Part shown: positions 16,997-25,229 of the stretch, piece by piece
Layout of the letters: every line of letters starts with the position of its first letter
How positions within the stretch are numbered: the first letter of the stretch is position 1
Source: CAWKKW01 sp963850345
Lineage (GTDB): Bacteria > Acidobacteriota > Terriglobia > Terriglobales > Acidobacteriaceae
Reading direction: 5' to 3'
Length of the DNA stretch: 64,000 nucleotides
NCBI GenBank assembly: GCA_963850345.1
Contig: CAWKKW010000005.1
Span: 186,001-250,000 of the forward strand
Made by a program: the position numbers and the translations under genes
The notes under the pieces: model-generated
Seen by the model: the letters and a program-made list of their open reading frames with translations, nothing else
Told to the model about the DNA's origin: nothing
Database searches by the model: none

Positions 16997-18994
16997 CTAC
17001 TGTGGCGGAGGTGTTGTTCCCTGGCCCTGTGGAGTTGCCGGTGCCGGGTTGCTCGACGCAGGAGGAGTCGCCAGCGGCGTCTGATCCTGCGGGCCGGTCT
17101 GGTCCGGAGCTCCAGTCTGATCTGCCGGCTTTTGCTGATCCTGCAAGCGAACCTTGTGGTCAGGCTTCGGCTTCTTCTTTTTCTTCGAAGTGTCGCCCGC
17201 TAGCCCGAGTGGAGAAGACTGCACCTTCTGTGCGGCCACTTCTTCGTCCGAGGCTGGTGCTGGAGCGAACGGATCCGCCTGCGCACCCTTGGCCTTCTTT
17301 TCCTTCGGAAGCTTGGCCCGGTCGGCGAAACGCTTCTTTTCCGGCTTGGGTTCCGGAGCCTGCGCCGGCAGATCAGCAGCCTCGGAATTACCATTGGCCG
17401 CTACCTGGGTATCTGCCGCAGCCACATCGTTGCCGCCACCCGAAGCTTCAGTTGAACCCGCATCGACATTGCGCGTGTTCTCGTTCTTCGGCAGCGTTTC
17501 GCGCGGGGCCTGTCCGAACCGAATCTTTTCCTTCTTCCCTGCCTTCATCGTGCTAGGAGCAGGCGCGCTGGCTGAGAGCCGGGTCTTCTTGGAGGATGCC
17601 CCGGTTGACGCTGCTGCGGTCTCAGAGGTGGTGCCAGCAGGAGCGGCCGCCGCCGAGTTGGTTGGGGCGCTCGTAGGCTCGCTCGGTGTGCCGGCAGTCC
17701 CCGCAGCTGTCGTTCCTGCGCTGCCCTGCGGTACATCCGCGAGGGAGGGAACGTTGGGGGGCGCAGCAGCCGTTTGTTTCGCCTCCGCCGGGGCCGTCTT
17801 GGTCCGCGGCGTTCTCTGGTGATAACGGGTACGAACCAGCTTCCTCTTCTTCTTCGGCGAGGGCGGAGTGTAGGCGCTATAAACGGGCTTCCCAGGATTG
17901 ATCACCGCCGCCGTGTCCACGTAGCCGGGCTTGTACTCGATGTAAGCCTCTTCGCGAGCCTGCTTCAGATACTTGCGTACCGCGGGCTCCATCTTCTCCT
18001 GCGCAACCGCGTCCTCGACCTGCGGTTCCACGTCCTTCAACGCGACCACGCCGCCCGGCGTATGCTCGTCAACCTTGAGAATGACGAACCCCTGCTTGGT
18101 GCGGATCGGATCGGTGACCTGTCCAGCCTGTAGGCCGAAGGTCTTGTCCTCCAGCAGTTTGGCGAGCTGGCCCCGTTTGAAGACGCCCAGATCGCCACCC
18201 TGCGCTGCTGTGGGTCCGGAGCTGTAGGTCTTCGCCAGGTCTGCAAAGTTGCTACCGGACTTGAGCTTGGCGGCGACCTCGTCGGCCTTGGCTTGCGCCG
18301 CCGCCAGCGTCGCGTCATCTTCAGGTGCCGGTGTCGCGGTAGCTGCGGGTGCCACCCCCGGCGCCGCTGCCGGCGCACTGGTCGGGATGAGAATTTCGCT
18401 GAGGTGGACCGACTCGGGCCGATTGAACTCGCTCTTGTGCTGCTCGTAGAACTTCTCTACATCCGCATGAGTCAGGCCGAGACGGCGACCCACTTCCTGG
18501 CGCATCACCTCCTGGGTGATGATCCGGTTGCGGATGGTGGCCTTGTAGTCTTCGTAGTTCACACCCTGGCCTTCGGCCGCCTTCTGCAGGTCCTCCATGG
18601 TGTCGAGCTTGTACTGCTTCCGGATGTTATCCAGCTCTTTGACCAGCTCGGTCTCCCCGGTAATGCCCATCTCTTTGCCCTTTGACAGCAGCAACTGGCG
18701 GTCGACCAGGTCGCGAAGCAGGTCTTTCTTTTGCGCGTCAATCTCCTGCTGGGAGAGCCCCTGCTGCCGGCCCTGCTGTTCCATCTCCTGCGCGGCACGA
18801 TCATAGTCCGACTTGCTGATGATCTGGTCGTTGACCCGGGCGACGACTTCCTCGACCACGGTTCCACCGAAGGGGGACGCCTGCGCGGCGTTGCCGGGAC
18901 GAGCGGTCTGACTGAAAGCCGGAAGAACGAGGGAGCCTATGCTGACGGCCAGCAGGGCTCGAAACTGCAAGGTTTTAAGCTTCATGGGTCTCAA
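16997..18994 (-). CDS. SurA-like peptidyl-prolyl isomerase with long basic/proline-rich tail
   Basis: 665 residues. The signal peptide covers ~1-28 (LLAVSIGSLVLPAFSQ). The SurA N-terminal chaperone domain spans ~45-190 (VARVNDQIISKSDYDRA), and a parvulin/PpiC domain lies at ~193-330 (AQGGDLGVFKRGQLAKLL; TKQGFVILKVDEH), interrupted by an Ala/Pro-rich insert. After ~375 about 290 residues are low complexity, rich in Ala, Pro, Thr and clusters of Lys (KKKRKLVRTRYH; KKKKKPKPDHKVRLQ). It presumably assists outer-membrane protein folding in the periplasm. It is the first gene of a minus-strand run ending in rsmB and is divergent from ctpA. Confidence 0.85.
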   Translation of the reverse strand: MRPMKLKTLQFRALLAVSIGSLVLPAFSQTARPGNAAQASPFGGTVVEEVVARVNDQIISKSDYDRAAQEMEQQGRQQGLSQQEIDAQKKDLLRDLVDRQLLLSKGKEMGITGETELVKELDNIRKQYKLDTMEDLQKAAEGQGVNYEDYKATIRNRIITQEVMRQEVGRRLGLTHADVEKFYEQHKSEFNRPESVHLSEILIPTSAPAAAPGVAPAATATPAPEDDATLAAAQAKADEVAAKLKSGSNFADLAKTYSSGPTAAQGGDLGVFKRGQLAKLLEDKTFGLQAGQVTDPIRTKQGFVILKVDEHTPGGVVALKDVEPQVEDAVAQEKMEPAVRKYLKQAREEAYIEYKPGYVDTAAVINPGKPVYSAYTPPSPKKKRKLVRTRYHQRTPRTKTAPAEAKQTAAAPPNVPSLADVPQGSAGTTAAGTAGTPSEPTSAPTNSAAAAPAGTTSETAAASTGASSKKTRLSASAPAPSTMKAGKKEKIRFGQAPRETLPKNENTRNVDAGSTEASGGGNDVAAADTQVAANGNSEAADLPAQAPEPKPEKKRFADRAKLPKEKKAKGAQADPFAPAPASDEEVAAQKVQSSPLGLAGDTSKKKKKPKPDHKVRLQDQQKPADQTGAPDQTGPQDQTPLATPPASSNPAPATPQGQGTTPPPQ

Positions 18995-19280
18995 TATCTC
19001 TAGTAGGCGTCCGGGGGCTTCTTTCGAACCGGTCTTCCAGTTCGACGATGATGCTGCGCTTGAGTCGGGTTATGCCTTGGGTCATTCTAAACACCGCTCC
19101 AGACGAAAGCCAATGATCCGTGTCCAACCAGTGACAAACGTCGGTGCCGGGGCGAAAACGACCCGGATTTCACTCTCACTTCTTTAGACTACGCAGTGCT
19201 ACAATTTGTCATAGACGCGCACGGTTTCGTCGAGGGGAAAGCCTGTCTTCGATGCACCGGCGACTGAGGATTCCCGCACT

Positions 19281-20888
19281 ATGCCCTCTCGCACCCGCCG
19301 TACCGCTTTCTCTCTGGTCGTCTTCTTTGCCGCTTGCGCCATGGTCGGCATGGTGGTCAGTCAGAAGGTAGGCGCTCAGTCCAGCACCGACGAATCCACC
19401 TTCCGCGATAGCCTGCGCTCGTTCACCAACGTCTACGACATCGTTGCGCAGAACTATGCCGAGCCCATCTCGGGCGACAAATCAGGCAAGGTGATTTACG
19501 ACGGCGCCATCCCGGGCATGCTCCGCGTCCTCGATCCTCACTCCAGCTTTTACGATCCCAAGGCGTACGCCAAGATGCGCGAGGATCAGCACGGCAAGTA
19601 CTACGGCGTGGGTATGCTGATCCAGCCGCAAAGCAACAAGATCGTGGTGGTCACTCCGTTCGAAGGCACGCCTTCGTTTCGGGCCGGCATTCGTCCTGGA
19701 GACGTCATCGTCGCAGTGGATGGCAAGCCGACCGAAAATCTGAATTCCGAAGATGTGGCCAACATGCTCAAGGGGCCGAAAGGCACCCATGTTCAGGTCA
19801 CGCTCGCTCGCGAAGGCGCAGCCAAGCCGCTGGTGTTTGACCTGATTCGTGACGAGATCCCGCACAACAGCGTCGACCTCAAATACCAGATCCGTCCCGG
19901 CATCGGCTACATACACCTGACCAACTTCCAGGAGACCACCGGCCGCGAAATCTCCGACGCGCTCGATGAATTCGGTGACGTAAAGGGTCTCGTTCTCGAT
20001 CTGCGCGGCAACCCGGGCGGCTTGTTAAGTGAAGCCGTGGCGGTCTGCGACAAGTTCCTGCGGCGTGGACAGGTCATCGTTTCGCAGCGCGGACGCGCGT
20101 ATCCCGAACAGATCTACAAGGCTTCGCACGGCAATGGCGGACGCGACTACCCGGTGGTTGTGGTGGTAAACCGCGGGACTGCTTCGGCCGCGGAGATCGT
20201 ATCCGGCGCACTGCAGGATCATGATCGAGCGCTGATCGTGGGTGAGACGACCTTTGGCAAGGGCCTGGTGCAGACCGTGTATCAGCTCTCTGAGAACACC
20301 GGCCTCGCGCTCACGACTTATCACTACTACACGCCCAGCGGTCGCCTCATTCAGCGCAACTACAACGGCGTGTCGCTCTACGACTACTACTACAATCACG
20401 AGCCGCCGCAAGATACCAAGACCCGCGAGGTCAAGCTAACGGACTCAGGCCGAACGGTCTATGGTGGCGGTGGCATTACGCCAGACGACAAGATCGACAC
20501 GCCCAAATCCAATCACTTCCAGGATGTGCTGCTCGAGCACTATGCCTTCTTCAACTTTGCCAAGCACTACCTGGCAACGCGCACGGTGGGCAGAGACTTC
20601 CAGGTGACCGATCCGGTCATGGCGGAGTTCAAGCAGTTTCTCAGCACGCAAGAGATCACTTACTCTGAGCAGGACCTGACCAGCGTGCAGGAATGGGTCA
20701 AGGCCAACATCAAGGCCGAGATCTTCACCTCGCAGTTTGGCCAGCAGGAAGGGCTCAAGGTTCGCGCCGACTGGGATCCGATGATCCAGAAGGCGATCGA
20801 TTTCCTGCCCCAGGCACAGGCCCTCGAACAGAATGCAGAGAAGGTTGTGGCGCAGAAGGAAAGCGCCCGCAATGGCTCGATGCAGTAG
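19281..20888 (+). CDS. C-terminal processing peptidase (S41 family)
   Basis: 535 residues. An N-terminal membrane/signal helix (~10-30) precedes a PDZ domain (~95-185; GVGMLIQPQ, RAGIRPGDVIVAVDG) and the S41 core. The catalytic serine is in NRGTASAAEIVSGAL and the lysine in GETTFGKGLVQT, ~25 residues later, as expected. A ~150-residue C-terminal extension follows. It cleaves periplasmic proteins at their C-termini. It is divergent from the surA-like gene, which fits envelope quality control. A perfect terminator follows. Confidence 0.93.
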   Translation: MPSRTRRTAFSLVVFFAACAMVGMVVSQKVGAQSSTDESTFRDSLRSFTNVYDIVAQNYAEPISGDKSGKVIYDGAIPGMLRVLDPHSSFYDPKAYAKMREDQHGKYYGVGMLIQPQSNKIVVVTPFEGTPSFRAGIRPGDVIVAVDGKPTENLNSEDVANMLKGPKGTHVQVTLAREGAAKPLVFDLIRDEIPHNSVDLKYQIRPGIGYIHLTNFQETTGREISDALDEFGDVKGLVLDLRGNPGGLLSEAVAVCDKFLRRGQVIVSQRGRAYPEQIYKASHGNGGRDYPVVVVVNRGTASAAEIVSGALQDHDRALIVGETTFGKGLVQTVYQLSENTGLALTTYHYYTPSGRLIQRNYNGVSLYDYYYNHEPPQDTKTREVKLTDSGRTVYGGGGITPDDKIDTPKSNHFQDVLLEHYAFFNFAKHYLATRTVGRDFQVTDPVMAEFKQFLSTQEITYSEQDLTSVQEWVKANIKAEIFTSQFGQQEGLKVRADWDPMIQKAIDFLPQAQALEQNAEKVVAQKESARNGSMQ

Positions 20889-20909
20889 CTTCTCGCGCAG
20901 GCAAAAATC

Positions 20910-20942
20910 AAGCGGGCTTACATGTGGAAGCCCGCTTTCCTT
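20910..20942 (+). terminator. Rho-independent terminator after the S41 peptidase
   Basis: Stem AAGCGGGCTT (20910-20919) / AAGCCCGCTT (20928-20937), 8-nt loop, then TCCTTTTC. Confidence 0.88.
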
Positions 20943-20987
20943 TTCTGTTCAGGCACGCTCCGTGCGGCTTGCCTGGTCCACGCAAAT

Positions 20988-21749
20988 TCAGACGAGGATC
21001 TGCTGGGTCACTGGCTTGTTGGGAGAGGTGAAGTGAATCTCGGGCAGATCCTCCACTGCTCGTCGCAGCGACTGCTCCCAGCGCGCATGAATCGATTCCA
21101 GTTCGCTATCTCCTGCTGAAAATCGCCGATAGCAGTCAAACTCCAGCGAGTCTTTGCGATAAAGCATAAGCTCCACCGGCGGCCCTACGGTCACGTTTGA
21201 TCGCATCGTGGCGTCGAACGACAGCAATGCGTACTTGGCCGCCACCGTCAAACTGGTCGACCCAAACACCACGCCGCGATCCAGAATTGGCCGGCCGTAT
21301 TTGTACTCGCCCAGTTGCAGGAAGGGAGAATCGACCGTAGCGTTCAACGGATTTCCCTGTGGGTAGATCAAATACAGATTCGGTGTCTCGCCCCGCACCT
21401 GTCCCCCGAGCAGAAAGTGAACGTTGAAGTTGTAGTTGTCTCGCTCGAGCGCGGCGCGGTCGAGCTCGGCCACTTGACGCACGGCCTCGCCCACTTCGCG
21501 CGCCGCCTCGTAGAGCGAATTGGCCTGGCCCAACCCCTCGCCCGCATCGAAACTGGACCGCAGCAGGTTGATCACCGACTGGGTCAACGACAAGCTTCCG
21601 CTGCTCAGCACCACGAACGCTCGCCGACCCGGCTGCCAGAAGGTATGCATCTTGCGCGCGATATTCAAATCGTCGAAACCCGCGTTGGTCCGCGAATCCG
21701 ATGCCATTACCAGTCCTTCATGTGTCATGATGCCTAAGCAGTAGGTCAT
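20988..21749 (-). CDS. Anbu-type proteasome-like peptidase
   Basis: 253 residues from the ATG at 21749; a start 4 codons upstream (21761) is rejected because Anbu proteins begin Met-Thr, the threonine becoming the N-terminal nucleophile. The start MTYCLGIMTHEGLVMASDSRTNAG is the Anbu/HslV-like signature, and FVVLSSGSLSLTQSVI, LLGGQ and GSTSLTVAAKYALLSFDATMRSN fit the beta-subunit fold. It is divergent from a transglutaminase-like gene, the usual neighbour of Anbu. The circularly permuted ATP-grasp and alpha-E genes that often complete this cluster are not here. Confidence 0.9.
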   Translation of the reverse strand: MTYCLGIMTHEGLVMASDSRTNAGFDDLNIARKMHTFWQPGRRAFVVLSSGSLSLTQSVINLLRSSFDAGEGLGQANSLYEAAREVGEAVRQVAELDRAALERDNYNFNVHFLLGGQVRGETPNLYLIYPQGNPLNATVDSPFLQLGEYKYGRPILDRGVVFGSTSLTVAAKYALLSFDATMRSNVTVGPPVELMLYRKDSLEFDCYRRFSAGDSELESIHARWEQSLRRAVEDLPEIHFTSPNKPVTQQILV

Positions 21750-21970
21750 GTGCCGCCCCAAATCATTTCAATGTGCGTGTAAGCCATTGTGGCAGTTCCA
21801 GAGCTGTTTCGCAGATACTTTCGCCAACTCTAGTGATCGTGCGGTGTATTTTTTTCCGAAGCGGTGAGTGGAGCTCCCCTCCCGCGAGGCTTTTCCATTC
21901 GATCGCCGCGCTGACCCTGTAGCAAGGACTCGACAACTTTGTCGCAGAATGCAACATCCAAAGGTGGACT

Positions 21971-22807
21971 ATGCTGATACGTCTGGGTTATGACATGCGG
22001 TTCGATCTGCCTGCCCCTGCTTCTTTTGTAGCACAGCTTCGCGTTCACCCTTCGCGCGTAGCGGATTTGCGTGAGCCCGACCTCCTGCACACCGAGCCTG
22101 CCCTGCCGCTGGAGGAATACACCGACTCCTTCGGTAATCTGTGCACGCGTTTCTACGCTCCCGCAGGCGAGTTGCGGCTCTTCAATTCGACCCTGATCGA
22201 AGACTCCGGCGATCCTGACCCCGTTGTGCCCACCGCGCGCGAGATTCCCCCGCAGGAACTGCCCGCCGACGTGCTGCGCTTTCTGCTGAACAGCCGCTAC
22301 TGCGAAGTGGACCGTCTCTCCCAGATTGCGGTGGAACTCTTCGGCGGCATTACTCCGGGATGGGGACGCGTCGAAGCCATCTGCGGCTGGATTCACGACA
22401 AGGTCACCTTTGGGTATCACTTCGCCCGCAGCACCAAGACCGCGCTCGATGTCTATACCGAACGAACCGGCGTCTGTCGCGACTTTCAGCATCTTGCGGT
22501 CACATTCTGCCGGGCACTCAACATTCCCGCCCGTTATGTGGCCGGCTATCTAGGCGACATCCAGGTGCCGCCGCCCTACACGCCCATGGATTTCAGCGCG
22601 TGGTTTGAAGCCTATCTCGACGGCCGCTGGTGGACCTTCGATGCGCGGCACAATCATCCGCGCATCGGCCGCGTGCTCATGGCCACCGGGCGCGACGCCG
22701 CCGATGTCGCCTTCCTGACTTCGTTCGGCAGTTCGACGCTGAAGCATTTCGAAGTGGTATCGGATGAGATTCCGGCTCGCGAAGGCAACGCTCCCATCAA
22801 GGCCTAA
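21971..22807 (+). CDS. Transglutaminase-like protein of the Anbu neighbourhood
   Basis: 278 residues. A beta-rich N-terminal part (~1-100) precedes the transglutaminase core. The catalytic cysteine is C169 in ERTGVCRDFQH and the acidic residue D224 in WTFDARHN. Where the superfamily usually has the catalytic histidine (HAW.E), this protein has S209 in DFSAWFEAYL. H174 or H227 might substitute. Members cleave or crosslink peptides; the natural substrate of Anbu-linked members is unknown. It is transcribed divergently from the Anbu gene across a ~220-bp gap. Confidence 0.88.
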   Translation: MLIRLGYDMRFDLPAPASFVAQLRVHPSRVADLREPDLLHTEPALPLEEYTDSFGNLCTRFYAPAGELRLFNSTLIEDSGDPDPVVPTAREIPPQELPADVLRFLLNSRYCEVDRLSQIAVELFGGITPGWGRVEAICGWIHDKVTFGYHFARSTKTALDVYTERTGVCRDFQHLAVTFCRALNIPARYVAGYLGDIQVPPPYTPMDFSAWFEAYLDGRWWTFDARHNHPRIGRVLMATGRDAADVAFLTSFGSSTLKHFEVVSDEIPAREGNAPIKA

Positions 22808-22912
22808 GTCCTCACGAGCCTCGTAGAAATTTCGAGTCGGAGGGAAGCTGCAAAGTTTCGCACCGGATTCGAGGGTGCTGAATCGAAGACTGTGGAGGCG
22901 CGCTGATCGACT

Positions 22913-23737
22913 ATGACCGACTCGGCTCCATCAGCCATGCAACCCGCTGAACTTCCCACACTCTTCATCCCGCACGGGGGCGGCCCTTGCTTCTTCATGG
23001 ACTGGAATCCGCCGGACACCTGGACGACGATGGCTGCCTGGCTGTCTGGCCTCGCAGCGACGCTGCCTTCCACGCCGTCGGCCATCCTGGTGATCTCCGG
23101 CCATTGGGAGACTGCGGAGCCCACCGTCAGCGCCAATCCGCATCCGCCGCTAATTTACGACTACACGGGATTTCCGCCGCATACTTATCAGCTCACCTAC
23201 CCCGCTCCCGGTGATCCCGGTCTCGCCGCAAAAGTGGGAGAGTTGCTATCCTCGGCTGGAATCCCGTCGAAGAGCGACGGCCAGCGCGGCTTCGATCACG
23301 GGGTCTTTATTCCGTTTAAACTCATCTATCCCGACGCCACCGTGCCCATCGTGCAGCTTTCGTTGCAAGCGGGTCTCGATCCGGAGACACACCTCGCGAT
23401 CGGCTACGCGCTGCAACCACTCCGCAGCCAGGGCGTGCTGATCGTGGGCAGCGGCATGAGTTATCACAACCTGCGCGGATTCGGAGCCAGCTACGGCGAT
23501 GCGTCCAACGAATTCGACACTTGGTTAACGCATGCTGTCACTGCTCCCGATGCGGTCGAGCGAAACACCCGATTGAAGCACTGGACGCAAGCTCCCCATG
23601 CGCGTCTGGCGCACCCACGCGAAGAACACCTGCTGCCGCTGATGGTAGCCGCGGGCGCGGCCGGAAAGGATGTCGGTCATCGCACGTTCAGCGATCGCGT
23701 GATGGGCGTGGTGATTTCGGCCTATCAATTTGGGTAA
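22913..23737 (+). CDS. LigB-family extradiol dioxygenase (DODA type)
   Basis: 274 residues of the class III extradiol family. Metal and active-site histidines appear in LFIPHGGGPCFF (~17-28), ILVISGHWE (~59-67), GFDHGVFIPFKLIYP (~124-138) and later ARLAHPREEHLLPL. The family opens catecholic rings (DOPA dioxygenase, YgiD); the substrate cannot be read from sequence. The start could also be the second Met nine codons in. It is a single gene facing the SOD gene tail to tail. Confidence 0.87.
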   Translation: MTDSAPSAMQPAELPTLFIPHGGGPCFFMDWNPPDTWTTMAAWLSGLAATLPSTPSAILVISGHWETAEPTVSANPHPPLIYDYTGFPPHTYQLTYPAPGDPGLAAKVGELLSSAGIPSKSDGQRGFDHGVFIPFKLIYPDATVPIVQLSLQAGLDPETHLAIGYALQPLRSQGVLIVGSGMSYHNLRGFGASYGDASNEFDTWLTHAVTAPDAVERNTRLKHWTQAPHARLAHPREEHLLPLMVAAGAAGKDVGHRTFSDRVMGVVISAYQFG

Positions 23738-23776
23738 GCAGCGGGCCTCAGCCGAGACCCGCCATAATCGCAACGC

Positions 23777-24322
23777 TTAGGACTGCGGAGCCATAATGAC
23801 GCCGCATGCGATCCGCGATCCCGCGTTCCCTGTCGGATCGGTCATCATGTCGTCCGCCTTCTCATGAATCATGAGCGAAGTTCCACCATTGCTGAAGACC
23901 GAGTTCGGCGCGCTCGGATCGAGAGAAATATCTGTATCCGTGAAGGATACGTTATCCGTGCCGTTGGCCTTCACTGTTAGGTTCACCGGCAAGTCGCCGT
24001 TGTGATGACCGTCGGGGCTCTTGATCCCGTGCTTCTTTCCAGCGGGGTTGAAGTGTCCACCGGCAGACTTGAAGTCCGGTGCGTCGCACTTCGCATTCTG
24101 ATGAATATGCACTGCGTGTTCGCCCGGGGGCAGACCCTTCAAGGCCAGCTTGATCTTCACGCCGCCCTTCATCTGCGAGAGGGTCGCCGTACCTGCATCG
24201 GCTCCTTGCGCAGTCTTGATCTCCACCTTCACCGGGGCTGGGGCTTTCGCAAGCGCTGCTGTGGAAAGCAGACAGAAGGCCGACAAGGGAAAGGCCATTC
24301 GGAGTTTCGGCGATATCTTCAT
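23777..24322 (-). CDS. sodC: Secreted Cu/Zn superoxide dismutase
   Basis: 181 residues from the ATG at 24322 (ribosome site TGAGGAAACG). The signal peptide is ~1-25 (FCLLSTAALAKA). Copper/zinc ligands are visible in GEHAVHIHQNAKCDAPDF, AGGHFNPAGKKHG and HHNGDLP, with NGGTSLMIHEKADD and a final GNAGSRIACGVI giving the disulfide and active-site arginine. It removes superoxide in the periplasm. The frame is open upstream but has no coding character; the real start overlaps the promoter region of the divergent hydratase gene. Confidence 0.93.
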   Translation of the reverse strand: MKISPKLRMAFPLSAFCLLSTAALAKAPAPVKVEIKTAQGADAGTATLSQMKGGVKIKLALKGLPPGEHAVHIHQNAKCDAPDFKSAGGHFNPAGKKHGIKSPDGHHNGDLPVNLTVKANGTDNVSFTDTDISLDPSAPNSVFSNGGTSLMIHEKADDMMTDPTGNAGSRIACGVIMAPQS

Positions 24323-24455
24323 CGTTTCCTCACAGGACCGGGCTTTGACCACCCCAGTCACGCAAGAAGCATACCCGATCCTGCCTGCTCTATCATTAGC
24401 GTACAAACAGGTGAGCGCTCCTTGGGGTCTGCCTGAAAGTTTCCGGAGAATATGT

Positions 24456-25229
24456 GTGGCACAGTTAACACCAGTCGAGAACGACCGCATGTTGCGCGCT
24501 GCCGAAGTGCTGCTCCAGGCGCGACGCACGCTCCAACCGATTGCCGATCTTCCTGCCGATCTGCAGCCCGCCACGATGGAACAAGCTTACGCAGTGCAGG
24601 ACCAGATTGCCCTCGCCTTCGGTGACATCGGTGGATGGAAGGTTGGAGCGCCCTCCCCGGAAGCGAACCCGGTCTTTGCGCCCATGCCTCTCATGGGAAT
24701 CACGCAGAGCGGTGCACGGATGAAGGGCGGTCGCATGCGTGGAATCGAGGCCGAGATTGCGTTTCGAATTGGCAGCGATCTGCCGCCGCGCAAAGAGCCC
24801 TATTCTCGCGAAGAGATCGTCTCCGCCATTGCAAGTTGCCATCCCGCCATCGAAATCCTTGAGTCCGCATTTAGAGATTCGGACCTGGTGGACCGGTTCA
24901 CATTGCTGGCCGATTTGCAGATTCATGGCGGATTCGCGTACGGCGCACCGGTTCCCAATTGGCAGGCTATCGATTTCTCTCGCGAGACGGCAAAAGTCAC
25001 GGTCGACGGCGCGATCCGTGTTGAAGCCACCGGCTCCAATACTGCCGGCACCGACCTCTTACGACTGGTCATATGGCTGGCAAATGAAGGTGCGTGGCGG
25101 ACCGGCGGGTTGCGAGCCGGCGACTGGGTGACCACGGGCAGCTGGACCGGAAAGACGTTGGCCGAAGCTGGTTCCACTGTCCTGGCCCAGTTCGGTACGG
25201 CCGGTGATGTGAGCCTCTACTTCGAATGA
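24456..25229 (+). CDS. 2-keto-4-pentenoate hydratase-like protein (FAH superfamily)
   Basis: 257 residues from the GTG at 24456, chosen because GGAG lies 7 nt upstream and the length then matches the MhpD/XylJ family; the frame is open far upstream, over sodC. Motifs: GGWKVGAPSPEANPVFAP, RGIEAEIAFRIGSDLP (metal-binding acids), CHPAIEILESAFRD and LANEGAWRTGGLRAGDWVTTGSWTG. It hydrates 2-hydroxypentadienoate-type products of meta-cleavage, which suits the extradiol dioxygenase 0.7 kb away. Its 3' end overlaps the convergent permease gene by 13 bp. Confidence 0.88.
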   Translation: MAQLTPVENDRMLRAAEVLLQARRTLQPIADLPADLQPATMEQAYAVQDQIALAFGDIGGWKVGAPSPEANPVFAPMPLMGITQSGARMKGGRMRGIEAEIAFRIGSDLPPRKEPYSREEIVSAIASCHPAIEILESAFRDSDLVDRFTLLADLQIHGGFAYGAPVPNWQAIDFSRETAKVTVDGAIRVEATGSNTAGTDLLRLVIWLANEGAWRTGGLRAGDWVTTGSWTGKTLAEAGSTVLAQFGTAGDVSLYFE

